From NCBI GenBank assembly GCA_016215105.1, contig JACRLJ010000089.1:7096-69840 (forward strand): a stretch of 62,745 bases of DNA, written 5' to 3'. The translations under genes were made by a program, and so were the position numbers. The notes beneath the pieces are model-generated. The model ran no database searches. It was not told the origin of the DNA and was given only the letters and a program-made list of their open reading frames with translations. This DNA comes from Candidatus Hydrogenedentota bacterium (GTDB lineage: Bacteria > Hydrogenedentota > Hydrogenedentia > Hydrogenedentales > SLHB01). This document shows, piece after piece, positions 17,538 to 26,319 of the stretch (positions are counted from its first letter, which is position 1; the number at the start of each line of letters is the position of its first letter).

Positions 17538-18713
17538 ATGAGCAACGTATTGATTATTGGCGCGGGCGGGGTCGGCGGAGTCGTTACCCACAAGTGCGCC
17601 CAGGTTCCAGAAGTGTTTTCGGAGATCTGTTTGGCGAGCCGGACCTTGGAACGTTGCGAACGGATAAAGGCGCAATTGAGCCGTCCGATTCGTACGGCGA
17701 AGGTGGACGCGGACAAGCCTGCCGAAGTGGTGGCCCTCATCAAAGATTTCAGACCAGCGGTCGTGATCAATGTGGCCCTGCCGTACCAGGACTTGCCCAT
17801 TATGGACGCGTGCCTGGAGACTGGCGTCGATTATCTGGATACAGCAAACTATGAACCGCCGAACGAAGCGAAATTCTGTTATAAGTGGCAGTGGGACTAT
17901 CAAGACCGCTTCAAGCAGGCCGGGATCATGGCCCTGCTGGGCTGCGGGTTCGATCCCGGCGTGACGAACATCTTCTGCGCGCACGCGCAGAAACGCCATT
18001 TTGATGACATACACACGATCGACATTGTGGACTGCAATGCGGGCGATCACGGGCATCCGTTTGCCACGAATTTCAATCCCGAAATCAATATCCGTGAGGT
18101 AACCCAACGCGGAAAGTACTACGAGAACGGACAGTGGATCGAAATCGACCCGATGTCGGTGAAGATGTCATTCGACTACCCAGGCGTAGGGCCGAAAGAC
18201 TCCTACCTGCTGTACCACGAGGAGTTGGAGTCGCTGGCCAAGAACATCAAAGGCGTCCGGCGTATCCGGTTCTGGATGACCTTTGGCCAGGAGTACCTGA
18301 CGCATCTGCGCGTGTTGCAGAATGTCGGAATGACACGTATTGATCCTGTCGAATTTGAAGGACATCAGATCGTACCCCTCAAGTTTCTCAAGGCGCTGTT
18401 GCCCGATCCGTCGTCGTTGGGCGTGGGGTACAAAGGCAAGACGTGCATCGGGTGCGTGGTCGAGGGAATCAAGGACGGAAAGCCGAAGAAATACTTCGTC
18501 TACAACATCTGCGATCACGCGGAATGCTACAAAGAGGTCAAAGCGCAGGCGGTTTCGTATACCACGGGTGTGCCCGCGATGATCGGCGCGATGATGATGC
18601 TCACCGGAAAGTGGCGGGGGAAAGGCGTGTTCAACGTCGAGGAATTCGATCCCGCGCCGTTCATGGAGAAACTGAACCAGCACGGACTGCCCTGGATCGA
18701 AACGAATCTATGA
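17538..18713 (+). CDS. Carboxynorspermidine dehydrogenase (saccharopine-dehydrogenase family)
   Basis: 391 residues. The Rossmann start VLIIGAGGVGGVVTHKCAQ binds NADPH, and YLDTANYEPPNEAKF, GCGFDPGVTNIFCAHAQK and CNAGDHGHPFATNFNPEINI are typical of carboxy(nor)spermidine dehydrogenases (also called synthase). This enzyme joins aspartate semialdehyde to a diamine. The next gene overlaps by ATGA and is the matching decarboxylase, so the pair makes norspermidine or spermidine by the aspartate-semialdehyde route instead of the decarboxylated-SAM route. Start ATG 17538 matches the family N-terminus. Confidence 0.92.
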   Translation: MSNVLIIGAGGVGGVVTHKCAQVPEVFSEICLASRTLERCERIKAQLSRPIRTAKVDADKPAEVVALIKDFRPAVVINVALPYQDLPIMDACLETGVDYLDTANYEPPNEAKFCYKWQWDYQDRFKQAGIMALLGCGFDPGVTNIFCAHAQKRHFDDIHTIDIVDCNAGDHGHPFATNFNPEINIREVTQRGKYYENGQWIEIDPMSVKMSFDYPGVGPKDSYLLYHEELESLAKNIKGVRRIRFWMTFGQEYLTHLRVLQNVGMTRIDPVEFEGHQIVPLKFLKALLPDPSSLGVGYKGKTCIGCVVEGIKDGKPKKYFVYNICDHAECYKEVKAQAVSYTTGVPAMIGAMMMLTGKWRGKGVFNVEEFDPAPFMEKLNQHGLPWIETNL

Positions 18714-19846
18714 GCTTCGATCTGAATGACGTGCCCACGCCGTGTTACGTCTGCGACGAGTCACTCCTTGAGCAGAATCTGCGTCTCTTGGATTCCGTGC
18801 AACAACGGACCGGCTGCAAGATACTCCTGGCCCTCAAGGGATTTGCGATGTGGGCCACCTTTCCACTCGTGCGCAAGTATCTCAAGGGAGTCGCGGCAAG
18901 TTCTCCCCACGAAGCCCAACTCGGCGCCGAGGAGTTTGGCGGCGAGGTGCATGCCTACGCGCCGGCGTACAGCGACGCTGAACTCGCGGAAATCATCCGG
19001 TACGCCGACCATATTAGTTTCAATTCGGTGTCCCAATGGAACCGGTTCAAGCCGGTGGTTGCGGCGCAGCCGAAGAGTATCGGCTGCGCCTTGCGCGTGA
19101 ATCCGGAGCACTCGGAGGTGGAGGTCGCGCTCTACGATCCCTGCGCGCCGGGCTCGCGACTCGGCGTGACCTGCGATCAACTCGAAGGCGCAAATCTCGA
19201 TGGATTGACCGGTCTCCACTTTCACACCCTGTGCGAGAAAGACTCGGACGCGCTCGAACGCACCCTCCCTGTGGTCGAGGCGAAGTTTGCGGCGTACCTG
19301 GAGCGGGTGTCCTGGGTGAATTTCGGCGGGGGCCACCACATCACGCGGCCCGGATACGATGTAGATCGGTTGTGCCGAATCATTGACGGCTTCCGTGCCC
19401 GCCACGCGGTGGAGGTGTACCTGGAGCCGGGGGAGGCCATCGCGCTCAACACGGGGGTGCTGGTGGCGTCGGTGCTCGACATCGTTCACAATCGGGGCGA
19501 TATCGCGATTCTGGACACGTCGGCTACCGCGCATATGCCCGACGTGCTCGAAATGCCCTATCGTCCGAAAATCGAGGGCGCCGGCGCCCCGGGTGAATTC
19601 GCATACACCTATCGTTTGGGTGGCCTGACTTGCCTTGCTGGCGACGTGATCGGTGAGTACTCGTTCTCTGAGCCTCTGCGGGTAGGGTCGAAGTTGGTGT
19701 TCGGTGACATGGCGCACTACACGATGGTGAAGAACACCACATTCAACGGAGTGCGTCTGCCCTCAATCGCAACCTACCACCCCGGCGCCGGACTGCGTGT
19801 CGTACGGGAGTTTGGGTACGAGGATTACAAGTCCCGCTTGTCTTGA
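18710..19846 (+). CDS. nspC: Carboxynorspermidine/carboxyspermidine decarboxylase
   Basis: 378 residues of the alanine-racemase-fold, PLP-dependent decarboxylase family. The PLP lysine is in LLALKGFAMW (K43); GVAASSPHEAQLGAEEFGGE, LRVNPEHSEV, LTGLHFHTLCEKD, WVNFGGGHHITRPGYD, EVYLEPGEAI and FGDMAHYTMVKNTTFNGV are standard NspC blocks. It releases CO2 from carboxynorspermidine/carboxyspermidine to give the polyamine. Start ATG 18710 overlaps the dehydrogenase stop. The operon may extend to the UROD-type gene 68 bases later. Confidence 0.94.
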   Translation: MSFDLNDVPTPCYVCDESLLEQNLRLLDSVQQRTGCKILLALKGFAMWATFPLVRKYLKGVAASSPHEAQLGAEEFGGEVHAYAPAYSDAELAEIIRYADHISFNSVSQWNRFKPVVAAQPKSIGCALRVNPEHSEVEVALYDPCAPGSRLGVTCDQLEGANLDGLTGLHFHTLCEKDSDALERTLPVVEAKFAAYLERVSWVNFGGGHHITRPGYDVDRLCRIIDGFRARHAVEVYLEPGEAIALNTGVLVASVLDIVHNRGDIAILDTSATAHMPDVLEMPYRPKIEGAGAPGEFAYTYRLGGLTCLAGDVIGEYSFSEPLRVGSKLVFGDMAHYTMVKNTTFNGVRLPSIATYHPGAGLRVVREFGYEDYKSRLS

Positions 19847-19914
19847 ACGAGTTCCTGCTGCAGCCGAAGGATCTTCTTGGGGGTGAACGGTCCGAAGGAG
19901 CGGAGAAGGGAATC

Positions 19915-21063
19915 ATGACGTCTCGCGAGAGGGTGTTGACTTCGTTGCGATTCATGGAACCGGATCGCGTGCCCTACTTCGAGCAAGGGGTCGCGTCGAA
20001 ACCGGCCTCCGAAGTGTTAGGCCGGAAGGCTCATACTGGGGGTGGCGGCTTTCGCCGGCTCGGTGTGGAAGCGGCGTTAGCGGGGCCGAACGCGTACGAG
20101 CAATACGTCGAAGCGTTCTTCGAGGACTGGTGTGCGCTGGTTGAGGCGCTGGACTTCGACGTCGTGTCGCTGCCTTGGGCCGGTGGCGGCAAACCCGCCC
20201 GGAAGCTGGACGAATTCACGTATTTCTTCGGCGACTTGGACTGTGCGTGGCGAGTGGAGCAATTCAATCCAGCTTCCGACACGTTTGCTACAATCGACTC
20301 GTCATTGCGTCATCAGGGGGCGTTACAGGAAATCGCGTCGCATGTTCAGGACCTTGCCGGGCAACACGCGGCCCGTTCCGTGCTCACCGCGGAGTCGTTT
20401 CCTCTACTGCGGCGGCTAATCGAACGGTTCGGGACGCGGCGTGCGATTGCTGACGGCCCATGTCTCGCTATCCCCATGGAGGCGGCATGGTGGGAGGCCA
20501 TGCTCGAGTTACCCGAAGTGGTCCAGCGGTATCTCGATATTCAGGCTGACCAAGCGTGCGAGATGATCGACGTGATGGCGCAGATGGGGGTGGACATGAT
20601 CTGGGGTGGGGGTGATTTGGCGTCCAACAGCGGCCCGGCGTATTCCGCGGCGCATTTTCGCCAATTCATGCTGGCGCCGCTACAGCGGATGACGGCGGCG
20701 TGTGCGCGGCACGGCATTCCGTACATATTTAGGACCGACGGAGTCATTTGGCCCATCGCTCAGGAACTCTTCGTCGAGTCCGGGGTGCGCGGCTACGGGG
20801 AGATCGACCGTCAAGCCGGGATGAAACTCGAGGATGTCCGGCGGCGCCTGCCGCACCTCATTCTTTGGGGCAACGTGGACTGCGGGCGCACTCTGACGTT
20901 CGGCGCACAGAATGAAGTTGCTGCGGAAACGCGTGGGTGTATCGATGCGGCGGCCGCGGGCGGCGGTTATATTCTCGGTTCCTCCAACGTAATCCACTCA
21001 GAAATCCCTGCTCGGAACCTACTGGCCATGATCGAGATGTGCCGGGAGTACGGGCGGTATTGA
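19915..21063 (+). CDS. Uroporphyrinogen-decarboxylase-family protein (possible methyltransferase)
   Basis: 382 residues beginning MTSRERVLTSLRFMEPDRVP, the standard start of the UROD superfamily group that includes corrinoid methyltransferases MtaA/MtbA/CmuA as well as HemE. The (beta/alpha)8 elements are visible (MGVDMIWGGGDLA, HGIPYIFRTDGVIWPI, LILWGNVDCGRTL, AAGGGYILGSSNVIHSEIP). The typical HemE signature is absent, so a methyl-transfer or unknown role is more likely than haem synthesis. Start ATG 19915 follows GGAGAAGGG; a longer in-frame start at 19843 is less likely. No corrinoid protein gene is adjacent. Confidence 0.82.
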   Translation: MTSRERVLTSLRFMEPDRVPYFEQGVASKPASEVLGRKAHTGGGGFRRLGVEAALAGPNAYEQYVEAFFEDWCALVEALDFDVVSLPWAGGGKPARKLDEFTYFFGDLDCAWRVEQFNPASDTFATIDSSLRHQGALQEIASHVQDLAGQHAARSVLTAESFPLLRRLIERFGTRRAIADGPCLAIPMEAAWWEAMLELPEVVQRYLDIQADQACEMIDVMAQMGVDMIWGGGDLASNSGPAYSAAHFRQFMLAPLQRMTAACARHGIPYIFRTDGVIWPIAQELFVESGVRGYGEIDRQAGMKLEDVRRRLPHLILWGNVDCGRTLTFGAQNEVAAETRGCIDAAAAGGGYILGSSNVIHSEIPARNLLAMIEMCREYGRY

Positions 21064-21232
21064 TCCGGCGCTGTGGTTTGCAGCAATGCGCCGCTGCTAC
21101 GTTTGGCGCCGGCGAAATGAAGCGCTGCGCGATGTAACCCTTGTGCGGCCCGCGGGGTACATAGGGGAGAATGGCTGATGAATAGCTGGCGCTGTATTTC
21201 GATACCGGTGGCCCCGGTGGGAGGTTATTCGC

Positions 21233-22273
21233 GTGGACGCAGCAGCAATTGGCGGGGATTCGGCGGCGCACCGAGAAACCACAACCCAGCTGGTGGCGGC
21301 GAGGCTGTTCGCCGGTCTAATCGTCCTGGTGACGGCGGAGGTATTCTCGGGGGCCTCGTTGAGGGCCGGGCTGTGGCATCCGTGGACCTTGCTGGTTACG
21401 TATTGGCTGTACTTTGCGCATTTCTTCTTCTTTACCACGCTCGCCGTGTGGACGGGTAGGACTTCGCTGGCGTCGCTGTATTTGTGGGGAGTGCTGTATG
21501 GGCTATACGAGTCCTGGATAACGAAAGTCATCTGGAGCGGGTACGACGGCGCCGGCTCGGTCGCCTTGGGACGCATCGGGCCTTTCGGCTATTCCGAAAT
21601 TAGCATGGTATTCTGCTATCATCCGGTCGCATCCTTCATCGTGCCACTGGCGATTCTTAGCCTGATCTCGCCAACAGTGCGCGCGTTGTTTCCCAGTCTG
21701 GCTTGGCTTACGGGAAAGAGCAGGACCGCACGCGCGATTCAGGTGTATCTGACGATAAGCTTCGCGACTACAATGGCGATGAACTCCGGCGGATTCGTGA
21801 ATCTACTTCTGAATCTGGCGTTTGTCTCCTTCCTCTTGTACGCCGCGTTACGATTAGGGGGGCCAGCGCTTTCCGAGCCGGGCAGAGACGCAGTTGTGGT
21901 ATTTGGCCGGCGCGGGTTCGTCGGATTGTGTGTCTATCTACTGCTGCTCTACGGATTGACGTATCGTTTTATCCGGCCTGAAGGGTTGCCCTCAATCCCC
22001 ATTCAGCTGCTTACTTTCGTATTGTACGCGCTCGCGATTGCCGGTCTGGTGCGGCATCGAAGGGAAGCGCCACGAACGGACACTTCGGTACCGGTAGACG
22101 GGCGCGAACGAAGGATCATCGTAGCGCTGGGCGCAGCGTTGTTCGGTGTGGCGCTATGCTTGTCGGTATTCGCGGGAACGCTGGCGCTGACTTTGGCCAC
22201 GGCTGTACACTTGGCCCTGTGGCCGCCTCTTGGTCTCGTCCTGACACTCCTGGCGGTGGCTGCAACGAAGTGA
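21233..22273 (+). CDS. Polytopic membrane protein, unknown function
   Basis: 346 residues from GTG 21233, with eight to nine predicted helices spread through the length (AARLFAGLIVLVTAEVF, TLLVTYWLYFAHFFFF, VASFIVPLAILSLI, FVNLLLNLAFVSFLLY, FVGLCVYLLLLYGL, LLTFVLYALAIAGLV, IIVALGAALFGVALCL, VHLALWPPLGLVLTLL). No transporter or enzyme motif recognised. Just past the stop another frame encodes a markedly proline-rich sequence, so the true C-terminus could be longer if a frameshift exists here (see findings). Confidence 0.7.
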   Translation: MDAAAIGGDSAAHRETTTQLVAARLFAGLIVLVTAEVFSGASLRAGLWHPWTLLVTYWLYFAHFFFFTTLAVWTGRTSLASLYLWGVLYGLYESWITKVIWSGYDGAGSVALGRIGPFGYSEISMVFCYHPVASFIVPLAILSLISPTVRALFPSLAWLTGKSRTARAIQVYLTISFATTMAMNSGGFVNLLLNLAFVSFLLYAALRLGGPALSEPGRDAVVVFGRRGFVGLCVYLLLLYGLTYRFIRPEGLPSIPIQLLTFVLYALAIAGLVRHRREAPRTDTSVPVDGRERRIIVALGAALFGVALCLSVFAGTLALTLATAVHLALWPPLGLVLTLLAVAATK

Positions 22274-22438
22274 AGCCACGAGAGCCTGAGCGACCTCCTG
22301 CTGCGCATCCCCACCCACCCCAACAAGGATATCCACCTGCTCCTGCCCGACCCGTGGAAGGCCAACCTCCCCCCCCGAAGCAACCGCCCCGTTCAAGCTG
22401 TAACCCGCAACCACGTCACGCGCAAACAGGACCTGGGT

Positions 22439-23212
22439 TCACCAGACGTTTACATACAAAACAAGAAGCGCCACCGCAACAAGCGACAACTGAAACGCGG
22501 GGCTTGCTAGAATATGTCTCGCAAAAGAGTCGCGAATCACCCGCTCCGTACCAGTTATGCTTTGCAGTCTATGCCTAAGCACACCAAGATCCGCGATTTC
22601 GGAAAAACGTAGAAATCCCCCGACGGAAAGACCTAGATCGATGGCCCTTGTGTGCGGACTGGGCCACTTATCCTCGTATACGCGCATACTCGCTATCTCC
22701 CGCCACGGCACGAGAATAATTGTACTTCTTAGTAGGGATCTCCACCACGACAGCAGACCCCCTTCAGTCTTGGCACTTCTGGACTCTACCTCATATACGT
22801 CGTACCTAGACGAGAGAAACGGATATCCTGGAATCGTTTCGACGCGCACGCCTTCTGGACACAATACTATGTTACCTATGGGACCAGTCGCTACCGAGTG
22901 CCACAGAGAGTAGAAGAACATACAACCGACCACAAAACCCAGTCCTGGATGAACGTGAGCCAAGAGCTCGTCCAGGTAGACTGGCGCAGTCATCTCACCC
23001 CACGGTAAGTGGTGAGCCAATCCCAGCCAATTCAAGATGGACTGCACACCATAAACGAAGATGCTTCCTAGAAAAACCCCCCCACTCAGAACCAAGTAAC
23101 CGTACACGATAGAGAGCCATTTGAGGTGTACAGAATCTCTCCATACCCGATTCGGCGAGAAAACGTGTCCGCCGCTTTCGACTTGGGCTTGCTCCTTCTC
23201 TCCAGTATCCAT
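22439..23212 (-). CDS. Membrane protein of unknown function
   Basis: 257 residues from ATG 23212, which has GGAGGA eleven bases before it; an alternative ATG at 23263 would add 17 residues. Three likely membrane helices are present near residues 34-60 (IVYGYLVLSGGVFLGSIFVYG), 90-110 (LGFVVGCMFFYSLWH) and at the C-terminus (FQLSLVAVALLVLYVNV). Between them lies a soluble region with an IVLVPWREIASMRVYEDKW strand pattern reminiscent of PH-like bacterial membrane domains, but this is only a resemblance. Lower GC than neighbouring genes. Divergent or isolated; function not assigned. Confidence 0.65.
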   Translation of the reverse strand: MDTGEKEQAQVESGGHVFSPNRVWRDSVHLKWLSIVYGYLVLSGGVFLGSIFVYGVQSILNWLGLAHHLPWGEMTAPVYLDELLAHVHPGLGFVVGCMFFYSLWHSVATGPIGNIVLCPEGVRVETIPGYPFLSSRYDVYEVESRSAKTEGGLLSWWRSLLRSTIILVPWREIASMRVYEDKWPSPHTRAIDLGLSVGGFLRFSEIADLGVLRHRLQSITGTERVIRDSFARHILASPAFQLSLVAVALLVLYVNVW

Positions 23213-23276
23213 GGCCTGAACTGTCCTCCCGGGGCGACAAAGTCCGATTAGGAAGCCGAGCATTTGCGTCGAACTT

Positions 23277-23486
23277 CTATGTGCTTTTTAGGGAGACCTC
23301 ACGCACGGGGTGCAGTCGTTCGCTTCGTTCCACCACAGTCTTCGTGAGGGACTCTTGGTCAAGAGGATTCTGATTTGACTGAAGGCACCCAGAATTGCCG
23401 CGCAGCACGACGTCCCGTGAGGGACGCGCAACCAGGTAGCTGACAACCGAAGTCTCCAGATATACACGCGGTCTGGTCAGATTCAT
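23277..23486 (-). pseudogene. PIN-domain (VapC-like) toxin remnant
   Basis: 69 residues starting MNLTRPRVYLETSVVSYLVA, then RPSRDVVLRGN. This is the N-terminus of PIN-domain RNases, including the first catalytic acid (E in YLETS) and the RPSRD loop. Immediately after, the family should continue with an NQ..T..WW helix, but the sequence becomes unrelated and stops, missing the other catalytic acids; complete PIN proteins are about 130-150 residues. Upstream GGAGCAC could serve as a ribosome site. No antitoxin gene is recognisable next to it. Confidence 0.6.
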
Positions 23487-23773
23487 GTCCCATGTGCTCC
23501 CTTCTTCAGGATCACGTGGGTAGCGTTGGCTACTCTACGAAAAGCTATTTCGAGAATTCAAACGCACAACTTGCCTAATTCCGTTTACGGCGTCATTCGC
23601 GCTACACCAGCGTTGGGCATCGGTAACACGCCGCGAAATCTTCGTCTGAGCGGAGGTGACAATCAGGCTTGTCGTGGTCGAAGACGACTTCTAGTGAACG
23701 GATTGCCGGTGATGTATTCTAATCTCCAGCTATACGGCTCCAGAGCGGGTGAACACGATGGGAGGAGGCTGCA

Positions 23774-24532
23774 ATGAGCGACGTTTCCGATCTGACCGGG
23801 TATGTTTCGGCGGGGCGTCAAATCCTGGTGTTCACCGGCGCCGGAATTTCCACGGGGAGCGGTATACCGGATTTTCGAGGGCCGGGGGGCGTGTGGTCGA
23901 AGCGGAAGCCGGTATATTTCCAGGACTTCATGGCGTCGGAAGCGGCGCGGGTCGAGTACTGGGAGTACAAACTGGAAGGGTGGCCAGCGATGGCGGCGGC
24001 ACGGCCAAACGCGGTCCACGCCGCAGTCGTGCGCCTGGAGCAAGCGGGAAAAGTGGAAAAGGTCGTTACCCAGAACATCGATGGGCTACATTCGCTGGCG
24101 GGTACGAGCGCGGACTTCTTGGTCGAAGTTCATGGGACGAATTCTCTGGTCGAGTGCGTACAGTGTCATAGGCGGAGCGAGCCGGGACCGCACTTTGAAT
24201 TCTTCGCGACGCATCGTACTACTCCTCTATGCGCGTGCGGGGGCTACTTGAAGATGGCGACGATTAGTTTTGGGCAAGACCTCGATCCGAAGACGATGGA
24301 GCGGGCGTACGACGCCGCGTCGAAGGCGGACCTGGTAGTCGCGTTGGGGTCGACCCTGTCGGTGTACCCGGCGGCCTCGATTCCGCTGACGGCGGCGAAA
24401 CGGGGCGTTCCATACGTGATCGTGAATCGCGGCGCTACAGAACACGACGGGGAAGCGTGCGTTTCATTACGGATAGAGGGGGATGTCGGAGCGGTGTTTC
24501 CCGCCGCGGTAGATATGGCGTTGGGAACGTGA
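23774..24532 (+). CDS. SIR2-family NAD-dependent protein deacylase (sirtuin)
   Basis: 252 residues. The NAD-binding GAGIST (residues 22-27) and GIPDFRGPGGVW, the TQNIDGLH motif (99-106) and the catalytic His in VEVHG (H120) are all intact. A zinc ribbon is formed by CVQC (128-131) and a later CAC (two-residue spaced variant, CACGG). The sirtuin removes acyl groups from lysines using NAD and may regulate metabolic enzymes in the cytoplasm. Start ATG 23774 has GGAGG upstream. The normal second zinc pair is CxxC, so the CxC spacing here is unusual. Confidence 0.92.
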   Translation: MSDVSDLTGYVSAGRQILVFTGAGISTGSGIPDFRGPGGVWSKRKPVYFQDFMASEAARVEYWEYKLEGWPAMAAARPNAVHAAVVRLEQAGKVEKVVTQNIDGLHSLAGTSADFLVEVHGTNSLVECVQCHRRSEPGPHFEFFATHRTTPLCACGGYLKMATISFGQDLDPKTMERAYDAASKADLVVALGSTLSVYPAASIPLTAAKRGVPYVIVNRGATEHDGEACVSLRIEGDVGAVFPAAVDMALGT

Positions 24533-24618
24533 CAGGACGGGAAGCCTGTGGGCGACTTTGGTGTTTACGTTGATCCCGTCGGTTCGGAACGGAAACAAAC
24601 TGAGAAGGAGAGCATTCC

Positions 24619-25218
24619 ATGCCCAAGGTACTTGTTCTTTACTACTCCATGTACGGCCACATTGAAACCATGGCCGGCGCCGTCGCCGAAGGAGCCCGCG
24701 AGGTGGTCGGCGTCGAAGTCTCCGTGAAACGCGTCCCCGAGACCATGCCAGAGGAGTCGGCCAAACGGCACGGCGTCAAACTCGACCAAGCCGCGCCCAT
24801 TGCGGCGCCGGCCGAATTGGCCGATTACGACGCCATCATCTTCGGTACGCCGACGCGTTTTGGAAACATGGCCGCCCAGATGCGGAACTTTCTGGACCAA
24901 ACGGGCGGCCTGTGGGTGAAGGGGGCGTTGGTTGGCAAGGTAGCGAGCGTGTTCACGAGCACCGGCACGGGCGGCGGCAACGAGACCACGATCCTTACGT
25001 TCATCCCAACGCTCCTGCATCACGGGTTTATTTACGTGGGGCTGCCTTATACGTGCCCTGAATTGACGGACATTAGCGAACTCAAAGGCGGCGGGCCCCT
25101 CGGCGCGGGTACCATCGCGGGCGCGGACGGCTCGCGCAAGCCCAGCGCCAAGGAGCTCGCGCAGGCGCGTTACCAGGGGAAGCACGTCGCCAGCATTGCC
25201 GCAAAGCTGAAGGGATAG
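24619..25218 (+). CDS. wrbA: NAD(P)H:quinone oxidoreductase type IV (WrbA)
   Basis: 199 residues. Flavodoxin-like start [42 protein letters not shown] around the FMN, and [24 protein letters not shown]. Members are tetrameric FMN enzymes that reduce quinones in two electrons, protecting against oxidative stress. The usual TGTQHGG loop reads TGTGGGN here, a modest change near the cofactor. Start ATG 24619 has a GAGAAGGAG site. Length standard. Confidence 0.93.
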   Translation: MPKVLVLYYSMYGHIETMAGAVAEGAREVVGVEVSVKRVPETMPEESAKRHGVKLDQAAPIAAPAELADYDAIIFGTPTRFGNMAAQMRNFLDQTGGLWVKGALVGKVASVFTSTGTGGGNETTILTFIPTLLHHGFIYVGLPYTCPELTDISELKGGGPLGAGTIAGADGSRKPSAKELAQARYQGKHVASIAAKLKG

Positions 25219-25392
25219 CGGAACCCAATACCCAGTTCGGCCAAGGGGAACTGGAAACCCGCAATTAGGGGTATAATGAGCTTAGAGAACGGATCGTGCA
25301 GGCCGTCCGGGCGTAGCGCCGGAGGGGTTCTGGCGTTAGCTCGGCTCGGCTGGTTGAAGACGCCGCCGGGTGATGGCGGGGAGGTTTTGGCC

Positions 25393-26013
25393 ATGGCAAC
25401 GAGCGCCGGAGTCTTTCTTACACGAGAAGAGGAGCGGGTGTTGCTGCAGATCGCGCGCGATGCAATGCAGGATTGCGTGACGCACGGGAATTTGCGGGAC
25501 CTTGGCAACTACAGGCTCACCCAGACATTGTGCGAGCGGCACGGGGTCTTCGTCACGATGCGGTGCGCCGGGCATCTCCGGGGGAGGGCGGGTTCGGTGA
25601 ACTGCGACAAGCCCCTGGCGCAAGCCCTCCAGGCCTTCGCTGTCCAGGCGACGTTGCACGATGAAGAATATCGCCCCGTGGCGCCCAACGAGACGGACGA
25701 CATTGATATCGAGATTACCGTGGTTCGTCCGGGGGAGAGCGCAGACAAGTCGCTCGCTCCGGTCGAGGACCTGGACGACATCGAGGCGGGACGCGATGGA
25801 CTGTACCTGGAGCGCATGGAGCCGTGGACGGCTGCGGTAGTGTTGCCGCAAGAGGCCCGCGCACACCGATGGGATGAGGCGCATTGCCTGTCGGCGTTGT
25901 GCAAAAAAGCGAGTGTGCAGGCGGGCGCGTGGAAATCAACTGGCGCGCACGTATACCGGTTTGGAACCCAAGTGTTTAGCGAACGCCACCATTCCGACTA
26001 TGCGAACTGGTAG
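25393..26013 (+). CDS. AMMECR1-like protein (AmmeMemoRadiSam system protein A type), divergent
   Basis: 206 residues from ATG 25393, which has GGGGAGG nine bases upstream. ERVLLQIARDAMQDCV, GVFVTMRCAGHLRGRAGSV, ALQAFAVQATLHDEEYRPV and CLSALCKKASVQAG follow the AMMECR1 fold in order. The family's invariant LRGCIG is LRGRAG here (residues 62-67), replacing the cysteine. Cellular function of the family is unclear; in bacteria it co-occurs with a MEMO-like and a radical-SAM protein, neither of which is in the window. Standalone gene. Confidence 0.82.
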   Translation: MATSAGVFLTREEERVLLQIARDAMQDCVTHGNLRDLGNYRLTQTLCERHGVFVTMRCAGHLRGRAGSVNCDKPLAQALQAFAVQATLHDEEYRPVAPNETDDIDIEITVVRPGESADKSLAPVEDLDDIEAGRDGLYLERMEPWTAAVVLPQEARAHRWDEAHCLSALCKKASVQAGAWKSTGAHVYRFGTQVFSERHHSDYANW

Positions 26014-26319
26014 GATGCTGGAGCGCAGGGACTTGGGCGCTGCGTAGGCGGCGATGGTAAATGCGCGGGGAGGAATGTCAAACGCCGCGTTTCGTGAATT
26101 TGACACGATTTGCGGGGTTTGTTAAGCTATTTGTCACACTTTTCCTCTTCTTCTTCCGGGGTTGGATCGTTATCGAGCGTCCCCACAGGAGAGTTTTTTG
26201 GGGCGTTTCGGAAATGGGCCGGTCCCTTTTTCTTTTGCTTAGGGCGGTACTGGGATTTGCGTTGATGCGGCTTGGACGCATTGTTGTCCGCGAAGTTCGC
26301 GGATACTGAGGAGTTTGGC
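26014..26319 (+). promoter_or_regulatory. serA upstream region of 306 bases
   Basis: A non-coding stretch with lower GC and pyrimidine-rich runs (about 26131-26160, 26220-26240) between the AMMECR1-like gene and serA. A short 17-base palindrome (26287-26303, TCCGCGAA.TTCGCGGA) lies 17 bases before the serA start and just before its GAGGAG, where it could act as an operator or leader hairpin. No known riboswitch was recognised. Confidence 0.35.

Noticed and set aside
26061-26309. A possible 82-residue membrane protein before serA
   Set aside because: Overlaps the serA start region, made of pyrimidine-rich sequence and no homology pattern; more likely a leader.
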